Part shown: one piece after another, positions 19,096 through 26,408 of the stretch | How the letters are laid out: every line of letters starts with the position of its first letter | Numbering within the stretch: the first letter of the stretch is position 1 | DNA from: Candidatus Daviesbacteria bacterium RIFCSPHIGHO2_02_FULL_43_12 | GTDB taxonomy: Bacteria > Patescibacteriota > Microgenomatia > Daviesbacterales > UBA10151 | Assembly (NCBI GenBank): GCA_001776775.1 | Contig: MFDD01000002.1 | Location: forward strand, 233,834 to 270,766 | Reading direction: 5' to 3' | DNA length: 36,933 bases | Made by a program: the position numbers and the translations under genes | Notes under the pieces: model-generated | What the model was told of the DNA's origin: nothing | Database searches by the model: none | The model's input: the letters and a program-made list of their open reading frames with translations, nothing else

Positions 19096-19816
19096 GGTAG
19101 GTGGCAAGATCAAAAATTTCCCGGATCAGCATTTTTAGCTCCAATTTTCCGGTTTCCCAAGACTTAAAATTAGTTTCTCCAAATAAGCGATGTCCTTCTC
19201 GTGTGGGAAACTCTGTTATCTGGACTTTGTTTTTCATAGCTCGGATAACCATTTGGAAATCAATTGTACAATCACTTTTATCTAAAGCTAATCTATCGTA
19301 TGACTCTAAATTTATTCCTCTAAACCCTTGGACTATTTCCGAAACATAAGATTTTGTATGGTTGAATAAAAAATTAGCTAAAGATGCAAGCATTTGATTA
19401 ACCCACTTACGGGGTTTGAAAAATTTACTGTCTTCCTCATTCCAAGCACCTTTAATCATCCTGGAGGGAATAACAAACTGATGTCCGGCTCTAAGCAACT
19501 CAGCTACTTTTTTTATATCCTTTGGATCTTCATTTCCATCAGGGTGGAAAAAGATCATCGCCTTAGTTTTACATTGTTTTCTGGCTTCAAATGTAGCTTC
19601 ACCTAAACCTTTGATGGTTTGCTCATATACTTTAATCCTTTTCTTCTTAAAAAAGTTTTGGGTTCCATCTGTAGAGTTTCCATCTATTACATATACATCA
19701 TCAACACTTTTTAAAGGCAGTTTAGAAAACAAAGCACTTGACGAGGCCCTTTCGTTTCGGACAATGAGTACCAGGGAAATTGTAATTTTTGATTTATTTT
19801 TTTTAGAATTGCTCAT
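19085..19816 (-). CDS. Glycosyltransferase family 2 protein (dolichyl-phosphate-mannose-synthase-like)
   Basis: ISLVLIVRNERASSSALFSKLPLKSVDDVYVIDGNSTDGTQNFFKKK...IFFHPDGNEDPKDI...VIPSRMIKGAWNEED. Confidence 0.85.
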   Translation of the reverse strand: MSNSKKNKSKITISLVLIVRNERASSSALFSKLPLKSVDDVYVIDGNSTDGTQNFFKKKRIKVYEQTIKGLGEATFEARKQCKTKAMIFFHPDGNEDPKDIKKVAELLRAGHQFVIPSRMIKGAWNEEDSKFFKPRKWVNQMLASLANFLFNHTKSYVSEIVQGFRGINLESYDRLALDKSDCTIDFQMVIRAMKNKVQITEFPTREGHRLFGETNFKSWETGKLELKMLIREIFDLATYPKL

Positions 19817-20879
19817 GTTGGGTAATTAAGTCAACTAATTTATCTGTCACCAGTTGGGCACCTTGCTCTGTCAGATGATATCCTCTCTCGCCTGGTAAGT
19901 AAAGCTCATTTAGCGTTTCCGTATTGTTTTCTTTAAAAGTATCGTACATGTCTATATATGGCACATCTTCCTCATCTGCCCAGACTTTTGCATATGTTCC
20001 CAGGAAATAGCGTTCTAGTGCCTTAGTTTCGTGATTATATTCATTATCAAAATCCCAACCTATGGGGATATGAAAAAGGTAAAAAGATGCTCCATTTTGT
20101 TTGGATGCTTCTAACATTTTCCAAAGAGCAGGCTTGGTATAGCTATTCCAGACATAATCAATTTTTTTATGTAGTAATCCCGACCCATCAAGTATCCTCT
20201 CTCCCTGGTTATAACGAAAGTCTAAATATTTACTAAGTTGGTTGGAGGCAAGCAGAATGAACTGCTGGGTTATTTGTAATTGCCGAAGTGGTGCCGGAAA
20301 AAGATCATAAACTTGCATCCTGGCAAAATATGGAGAGTAATGAAACACATAATCATCTCCTGGGTCGTTGTCATACAATTCATAAACTATCACATTCGGT
20401 TTTAAAGGAAGGATCTTTCTTTCTAAGACAGTCGCCTGAGTCGCCGGTGAACTTCCGCCATAGCCCCCAATCACAAAATCAAATTTCCTATTAAACTTTT
20501 TAGCTAGCACCTCCGTAACCTTAGTTGGATAATTATCCTTCGTATCGATACCTGGCCCAACCGAGTACGAATCCCCCATATAAGCAATTCTGACTTGATC
20601 AGATTTTGGACCCACCGCAGGACCATATAGGCTTAGACTATTTGTAAAGACATCAAAACCATACTCAATGTACTTCAAGTTTGGCTTTGGCTCAATACCA
20701 TATGCATAGTTAAATTGATAGTAATCAGAGGACGATTCTACTAAACTTAGGGGCTTACGAATTAGCCTTAGAACTGCCTCTCCTATACTAAGCGTAATTA
20801 TTGTAGCAACCAAAGCGATGCCAAGGGAGCCAGCCAGATTTTTGATATTCTCTTTATGCTTCGGGGATTTTAGGACCAT
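19803..20879 (-). CDS. Membrane-anchored SGNH/GDSL hydrolase-fold protein
   Basis: N-terminal TM helix then RIAYMGDSYSVGPGIDTKDNYPTKV (block I GDS), FVIGGYGGSSPATQ (block II), YELYDND (block III), GYHLTEQGAQLV (block V-like). Confidence 0.8.
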   Translation of the reverse strand: MVLKSPKHKENIKNLAGSLGIALVATIITLSIGEAVLRLIRKPLSLVESSSDYYQFNYAYGIEPKPNLKYIEYGFDVFTNSLSLYGPAVGPKSDQVRIAYMGDSYSVGPGIDTKDNYPTKVTEVLAKKFNRKFDFVIGGYGGSSPATQATVLERKILPLKPNVIVYELYDNDPGDDYVFHYSPYFARMQVYDLFPAPLRQLQITQQFILLASNQLSKYLDFRYNQGERILDGSGLLHKKIDYVWNSYTKPALWKMLEASKQNGASFYLFHIPIGWDFDNEYNHETKALERYFLGTYAKVWADEEDVPYIDMYDTFKENNTETLNELYLPGERGYHLTEQGAQLVTDKLVDLITQHEQF

Positions 20880-20883
20880 TAGA

Positions 20884-21042
20884 CTAAAACATGGTGTAAA
20901 TAAAAGGAGCTAGTGCCGATCCTTGAGCAAAAAAAATTAGCATTCCCAACAGAAGCATAATAATAATTATCGGAGCTAGCCACCATTTTTTTCGTTCTCT
21001 AAGTAGCCCCCAGATCTCCTTTAAAATTCCAATTTTTTCCAT
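20884..21042 (-). CDS. DUF5989/SxtK-like small membrane protein (52 aa)
   Basis: Manual translation from ATG at 21042: MEKIGILKEIWGLLRERKKWWLAPIIIIMLLLGMLIFFAQGSALAPFIYTMF*. RKKWWL-P and GSALAPFIYT-F match the DUF5989 pattern as I recall it. Not in ORF track (too short). Stop is 4 nt before the SGNH gene ATG. Confidence 0.85.
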   Translation of the reverse strand: MEKIGILKEIWGLLRERKKWWLAPIIIIMLLLGMLIFFAQGSALAPFIYTMF

Positions 21043-21071
21043 ATTCTTAGTCTAGCATATTTCACACAAGT

Positions 21072-21461
21072 TTAGTATTGCTTCATATAATCGTCTAAGG
21101 ATAGTTTGCTCTCCCGCTTTTTAATCCAGTAGGATTTATCCGCACTTAATTTTAGACCCAGCTCATCTTTTCCTAATATTTTTAAAACTAGAGATATTGG
21201 TAAAAAAACGACCACAAAAAGCACGAACAATATCACCCGGGTAGAGACCCAACTCATCATCTCAGCAGCCGTCATCCAGATTTTATAGATAGGTTTCAAA
21301 GCCATCGGTACAACCAACCCCAAAACAACCAAAGTTGCCCCAACAGCAAAACTTACGTTCGCGGCAAAGGCGTTTTTCTTTAGCAGAAAAACGCCTGCTA
21401 ATATTAAAAAAGCAACTCCTACAGTTAGACCAAAACTCTTTAAACTAGTCTTGTCAGTCAA
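21072..21461 (-). CDS. SxtJ-like small membrane protein
   Basis: 129 aa, three hydrophobic segments, FGLTVGVAFLILAGVFLL...YKIWMTAAEMMSWVSTRVILFVLFVVVFLPISLVLKILGKDELGLK; located between carbamoyltransferase and DUF5989 as in sxt-type gene clusters. Confidence 0.8.
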   Translation of the reverse strand: MTDKTSLKSFGLTVGVAFLILAGVFLLKKNAFAANVSFAVGATLVVLGLVVPMALKPIYKIWMTAAEMMSWVSTRVILFVLFVVVFLPISLVLKILGKDELGLKLSADKSYWIKKRESKLSLDDYMKQY

Positions 21462-23265
21462 GAGTAAACTCCTTTTGCCAGTCAGTGTTATTTACTAAAA
21501 GTCGCTGGTCTGCTTTGCTGATCATAAAAGATCCGATTACCAAATAGTCAATATTTGTTCTGATAAAACAACGGATGGCGTCATCAGGGGTACAAATAAT
21601 CGGTTCACCTCGAACATTGAAGGAAGTATTTATTAATACGCCACATCCGGATCTTTTTTTAAAATCTCTGAGGAGTTTATAGAATAGGAGGTTGGACTTA
21701 TCGACTGTTTGAACTCTGGCTGAGTAATCAACATGTGTTACGGCTGGGATTGTAGAGCGAACCACATTTAGCTTATCGATACCAAATAAAGACCGTTGTT
21801 TTCGAGTCATCTTTTTTTGTAATTTTTTCTTGACCTGAGCTACTAAAAGCATATACGGGCTTGGCTTTTTTAAATCAAAATACTCACTTACATCTTCGCT
21901 CAATACAGCCGGAGCAAACGGGCGAAAGCTCTCCCTAAATTTAATCTTTAAATTCATAGTCTCCTGCATTTTAGGAGACCTAGCGTCTCCAATAATCGAC
22001 CTATTTCCTAAGGCCCGTGGACCAAATTCCATTTTACCCTGAAACCAACCGATCACTTTTTCTGAGGTGATCGCTTTAGAGACACTGGTAATCAGCTCTC
22101 TTCGGGGCAGTTTGCTGTATTTTAATTTATTCTTTTTAAGAACTCTTTCAATCTCCGAATCTCGGAAAGATGGTCCTAAGTACGCTCCTTTCATGGAGTC
22201 ACCCGACTTGGTAGTTCTCTGATTGCCAAGTACTTGGTACCAGGTAAAGAGCGCCGCTCCCAAGGCTCCTCCTGCATCTCCCGCTGCGGGTTGAATCCAA
22301 ATATCTTTAAATGGCCCTTCCCTGAGTATCCTTCCGTTAGCAACGCAGTTAAGCGCTACTCCCCCTGCTAGACAGAGATTAGTTTCTCCGGTCGCTTTAT
22401 GAATATGCCTAACCATGCGCAATATAACCTCTTCTGTGACTTCTTGAACTGACCGTGCTAAATCCATATCTTTTTGGGCAAGCAGAGTTTCCGGTTTTCT
22501 GGGATTTCCTCCAAATAGTTTATGGAAAGCGGGACTAGTCATGGTTAAACCTTTATGAAAGTTAAAGTATTTCATATTCAGCTTAAAAGATCCGTCAGAT
22601 TTCAAGTCCATTAAGTTATCTAAGATTAAATTTTTATACTTTGCCTCGCCATAAGGTGCAAGACCCATGACTTTATACTCCCCCGAATTAACCTTGAAAC
22701 CTGTATAGTAAGTCAGGGCAGAGTATAGTAGCCCTAAAGAATGAGGAAAGTGCATTTCCCCAAGTGTGGTCAGAACGTTACCGCTCCCAATTCCAAAAGA
22801 ACTTGTTGCCCACTCTCCTACACCGTCCACTGTTAAAAAAGCAGCCGAGGAAAAAGGGGACGGGAAAAAAGCCGAGGCCGCGTGAGACTGATGGTGCTCA
22901 GGAAAAATAATTGGTCCACTAAATCCTAGCTCTTTTCTGAGAATTTGTTTCATCCATAACTTTTCTTTAAGCCAGATTGGCATGGCTTTAATAAAGCTGC
23001 TAAAGCCTTGCGGAGCGATGCTTAAATAGGTTTCCAGAATTCTCTCAAACTTCAGTAGTGGTTTGTCGTAAAAAGCGACATAGTCAATATCCTGGATACT
23101 TATATTACATTCTTTGAAACAAGAGGCTATTGCCAGTCGAGGAAAGGCTTCATCGCTTTTTTTACGGCTAAAACGTTCCTCTTGAGCGGCAAAAATAATC
23201 TCACCGTCTTTAACTAAACAAACAGCACTGTCATGGTAAAATGCAGAAATTCCTAGTATAAGCAT
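21454..23265 (-). CDS. O-carbamoyltransferase, NodU/CmcH/SxtI family
   Basis: MLILGISAFYHDSAVCLVKDGEIIFAAQEERFSRKKSDEAFP, EHHQSHAASAFFPSPF, VDGVGEWATSS, EFGPRALGNRSIIGDAR, INTSFNVRGEPIICTPDDAIRCF: strong family motifs. Confidence 0.95.
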   Translation of the reverse strand: MLILGISAFYHDSAVCLVKDGEIIFAAQEERFSRKKSDEAFPRLAIASCFKECNISIQDIDYVAFYDKPLLKFERILETYLSIAPQGFSSFIKAMPIWLKEKLWMKQILRKELGFSGPIIFPEHHQSHAASAFFPSPFSSAAFLTVDGVGEWATSSFGIGSGNVLTTLGEMHFPHSLGLLYSALTYYTGFKVNSGEYKVMGLAPYGEAKYKNLILDNLMDLKSDGSFKLNMKYFNFHKGLTMTSPAFHKLFGGNPRKPETLLAQKDMDLARSVQEVTEEVILRMVRHIHKATGETNLCLAGGVALNCVANGRILREGPFKDIWIQPAAGDAGGALGAALFTWYQVLGNQRTTKSGDSMKGAYLGPSFRDSEIERVLKKNKLKYSKLPRRELITSVSKAITSEKVIGWFQGKMEFGPRALGNRSIIGDARSPKMQETMNLKIKFRESFRPFAPAVLSEDVSEYFDLKKPSPYMLLVAQVKKKLQKKMTRKQRSLFGIDKLNVVRSTIPAVTHVDYSARVQTVDKSNLLFYKLLRDFKKRSGCGVLINTSFNVRGEPIICTPDDAIRCFIRTNIDYLVIGSFMISKADQRLLVNNTDWQKEFTLD

Positions 23266-24200
23266 TACAGGGTAATAATTTTATTTGGCAGAGGATTTTG
23301 TTTCATATCCTCAAATCCAACTTTCAGAGTAATTGGCTTAAACCCCATCACTCTTTGAGCTTTACTGGTATCAAAACAGGTGTCCGGAGCTCTGGGCACC
23401 TCAGATCCTTTAAAATAATCCGAGTCCACTTCGGTTACTTTAGATTTATCTAACCCAAAAACCCCACAGGCGTCCATGGTTGTTTCAAATCGATTAGCCC
23501 GTTTGTCACCCGCGATATTAAAGGTCTGTTTAGCAGTTTTATCTAAGTCTGTGACGATTTTCCAAAAGAACTTAGCCGCTTCTTTGGAATAGAGCATATT
23601 ATTCCACAGATCATTGGTCATAAACAGGCTATTTCCCTGGCCTAGCTTTTCGATGAGCATAGAAACCATGTTTTTTCGCTGCGGCTGAAAGTTCCAGCCA
23701 TACATGGTCATTAACCGAACGATCGTGTAATCAACACCACTTTCGCGGATCATTTTCTCAGCCATGACTTTAGTTTTTCCGTAATAGTTGGCCGGCTCTT
23801 GTGGGCTTTCCTCATTATACAGCGGATTGTAACCATCAAAGGTAGCATTCGTGGAGCAGAAGATAATCCTGGCACCTATTTGTTTAGCTGCCTCTACCAG
23901 GTATTTTGTGCCCAGGAAATTTGTCTTATAGGCATCGTCCTGATTTGCTTCGCAGTAATCCAATCTTCCATGGGCCGCAGTGTGCATAATGACCTGTGGT
24001 TTGACCTCTTGCACTACCCTCTTTACATCATCTTGATCTCTGATCTCCAGATGAATATAGTTAACCCCCGGAAGATCGAGTACTTGCTTGTAGTCGTGAT
24101 AAGCAGCATACACCTCAACGTTCTCAGGCTGAGTCAGCAGCAGGCTGGTTCCCAAAAGCCCGGTAGCTCCAGTAATCAATACTCTTTTTTTGTCAGTCAT
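23265..24200 (-). CDS. RmlD-like sugar-nucleotide reductase (extended SDR)
   Basis: RVLITGATGLLGTSLLL, MHTAAHGRLDYCEANQDDAYKTNFLGTKYLVEAAKQIGARIIFCSTNATFDGYNPLYNEESPQEPANYYGKTKVMAEK: Rossmann fold and YxxxK. Confidence 0.85.
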   Translation of the reverse strand: MTDKKRVLITGATGLLGTSLLLTQPENVEVYAAYHDYKQVLDLPGVNYIHLEIRDQDDVKRVVQEVKPQVIMHTAAHGRLDYCEANQDDAYKTNFLGTKYLVEAAKQIGARIIFCSTNATFDGYNPLYNEESPQEPANYYGKTKVMAEKMIRESGVDYTIVRLMTMYGWNFQPQRKNMVSMLIEKLGQGNSLFMTNDLWNNMLYSKEAAKFFWKIVTDLDKTAKQTFNIAGDKRANRFETTMDACGVFGLDKSKVTEVDSDYFKGSEVPRAPDTCFDTSKAQRVMGFKPITLKVGFEDMKQNPLPNKIITL

Positions 24201-25294
24201 ATATTAAGTAACTCACCTAACATCTTGTCTTTCATCCGTATTAAGGCCAGCTTATAGGAATTATCGGTAAATTTATTATACTCTTTTTGGATCGCAAGAA
24301 CAGACTCAGCTATTTTTTCCGGAGTTACCTCTTCCGGTTTAAATACGGTCCCACATTTGAATGCCGTTATCTCCCGGGAATTAGACGGGATAGTGGTGGT
24401 AATGATCGGTAAACCAAAGTACTGATACTCCCTAATTTTCATAGAATCTCCGTAAACATTCCAGAGATTACCTCCTGAATATAAAGCAATACCTATCCCG
24501 GATTTTTTTAATACCTCAATGACTTCTTCATTGGGTTTGGGACCCAAAAAAACTATCTGCTTACTTAGGCCGCTATCCTTAATAAAGGCTTTTACTTCAT
24601 CATTTTTGCCGCTACCGATAAGCGTCAGGTGAATATTGGAAATCTTGGCTGAAAGTAATTTTATTGCTTTTAGCAATTCCCAGATACTCATATTTTCATC
24701 CATCCGCCCAACATAGACCAATTCGTTTTTGAGTTTTGAATCTTGTTTACGAGGAGAGTCATCCAGTATGGGAGTATTCGGTAAAAATTTAGCTTTTTTA
24801 CCATACCCTTGTTCCGTCCTTTTTTCCACGATCCCTTCTGACACACACCAGTTACTATCACAGAGATTTAAACTTAGTTTATCTAAGTATTTATATACGG
24901 CATTAAATACAGGATTACTAAATCGAAGGTCAGAGTAATCAGCAGTGTAATAGATAAGATTAAATCCGATAAAGGGTTTTAATAGAGCAAATAAACAGGC
25001 ATTAAGCGGGTCAATGGCTATCACAACATCCTGCCTTTTTACTCCATACTTCAAAAGATATTTTAAAATATATAAAAAATCATATCCCCATTTGACAAGA
25101 GAGCTCGAGACCGAAACAGGACTTTTAATTTCTCTTCCACCGCGGCGTAAAATATAGGAACCGGACAAGTCCAGAGGGAGGGACAAAAAGGAGGTCTCTT
25201 TTTTTCTTGCCTTCAGAAATCTCTCTAAAACATGGGCCGGTCCATAAATTTCGACCTCGTCGTGAAATACTACATGTGATATAACATGATACAT
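24197..25294 (-). CDS. Glycosyltransferase family 4 protein
   Basis: LVYVGRMDENMSIWELLKAIKLL...IHLTLIGSGKNDEVKAFIKDSGLSKQIVFLGPKPNEEVIEVLKKSGIGIALY: GT4 C-terminal domain. Confidence 0.85.
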   Translation of the reverse strand: MYHVISHVVFHDEVEIYGPAHVLERFLKARKKETSFLSLPLDLSGSYILRRGGREIKSPVSVSSSLVKWGYDFLYILKYLLKYGVKRQDVVIAIDPLNACLFALLKPFIGFNLIYYTADYSDLRFSNPVFNAVYKYLDKLSLNLCDSNWCVSEGIVEKRTEQGYGKKAKFLPNTPILDDSPRKQDSKLKNELVYVGRMDENMSIWELLKAIKLLSAKISNIHLTLIGSGKNDEVKAFIKDSGLSKQIVFLGPKPNEEVIEVLKKSGIGIALYSGGNLWNVYGDSMKIREYQYFGLPIITTTIPSNSREITAFKCGTVFKPEEVTPEKIAESVLAIQKEYNKFTDNSYKLALIRMKDKMLGELLNI

Positions 25295-25298
25295 CTCG

Positions 25299-26309
25299 TT
25301 AGGAGAGCCAACCTTGCTCTTTCAAAAGCTGCTTTAATTCATCCTTAGACAACCGCTTGACGACATCAGAGGTATAGCGAAAATCCTTGGACTGTTTGTT
25401 CATCGATTTGTATTTCTCTTCTATAGCAGTTATTTGAATTTGCGGTAAGATCACATAGTAATCGCCGATATCGACAGTGCGGGGAGTCTCTGCAAATCCA
25501 ATTAAAGATTCATGAATTTTTTCGCCTGGCCGAATACCGATTTCGACAACTTGTTTTTTATCTTCCGGCAAGTCTTCAGTCATCGCATCAACTAGATCAC
25601 GAATCGTATGTGCGGGCATTTTTTGCACAAATATCTCTCCACCCACCCCTTCTTCCATTGCTTTAATCACCAGTTTGACACTATCTTGAAGGGTAAGAAT
25701 AAACCGAGTCATCTCAAAAGAGGTCACAGTCAGAGGTTTTCCGGCATCTATCAAAGAGCGGAAAAGAGGGATCACCGAACCCCGGGAACCGAGCACATTG
25801 CCATACCTGGTAGAGACAAAGACTGTTCTCACCCCATCTCTTTCTCGATATAGATTTGCAGTTGTTGTCAGCCTTTCTCCCAAGGCCTTCTGCATTCCCA
25901 TCGCATTGATCGGTTCGACTGCTTTATCGGTTGACAATTGAACTACTTTTTCAACGTTTTCATCTCTAGCTGCATCAATAACATTTTGCACTCCAATAAT
26001 ATTGGTCTTGACCCCCTCATAAACATTTAATTCAACAGCCGGAACCCATTTATAGGCTGCAGCGTTAAAGACATAATTTACACCCCTCATCACCTCCCGA
26101 AGCGAATGGTAGTCGCGCACATCACCCAGCACAAAACGTAGCCGGGGATCATTTTTATACTCCTGATTCATTGCCCCCTGTTTATTTTCGTCCCTACTAA
26201 AAATAATCACCTCTAGGGGCTCATAGGTCAGGATCTCTTTCACAAACATTTTACCGAAAGATCCCGTACCTCCAGTCACCAAAATTCGTTTACCTTGGAA
26301 GATATTCAC
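25299..26309 (-). CDS. UDP-sugar 4,6-dehydratase/epimerase, CapE/FnlA-like
   Basis: KRILVTGGTGSFGKMFVKEIL, LGDVRDYHSLREVMRGVNYVFNAAAYKWVP, LSTDKAVEPINAMGMQKALGER, TRYGNVLGSRGSVIPLF, EMTRFILTL, GEIFVQKMPAHTIRDL. Confidence 0.88.
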   Translation of the reverse strand: MNIFQGKRILVTGGTGSFGKMFVKEILTYEPLEVIIFSRDENKQGAMNQEYKNDPRLRFVLGDVRDYHSLREVMRGVNYVFNAAAYKWVPAVELNVYEGVKTNIIGVQNVIDAARDENVEKVVQLSTDKAVEPINAMGMQKALGERLTTTANLYRERDGVRTVFVSTRYGNVLGSRGSVIPLFRSLIDAGKPLTVTSFEMTRFILTLQDSVKLVIKAMEEGVGGEIFVQKMPAHTIRDLVDAMTEDLPEDKKQVVEIGIRPGEKIHESLIGFAETPRTVDIGDYYVILPQIQITAIEEKYKSMNKQSKDFRYTSDVVKRLSKDELKQLLKEQGWLS

Positions 26310-26318
26310 TAATAAACT

Positions 26319-26369
26319 ATACTAACTGATATCTTCGCTTTTGACAATATCAAAATAGATTACGATAAA
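26319..26369. promoter_or_regulatory. Divergent promoter region with overlapping -35 hexamers
   Basis: Plus: TTGACA (26341-26346) - 17 nt - GATAAA (26364-26369). Minus: TTGTCA (26347-26342) - 17 nt - TAGTAT (26324-26319). Read by eye. Confidence 0.45.
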
Positions 26370-26408
26370 CTCTTGTAGAGACACCTAAGTTCAGTTACAA
26401 TCCTCATA

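Noticed and set aside
19803-23265. A saxitoxin-type toxin biosynthesis cluster
   Set aside because: Only sxtI/J/K-like genes are present; no sxtA-type PKS, amidinotransferase or oxygenases in view. Surrounding genes are glycan biosynthesis.
23799-24257. 152 aa plus-strand ORF
   Set aside because: Shadow ORF antisense to the RmlD-like reductase and the GT4 start; low-complexity translation with no recognizable motif.
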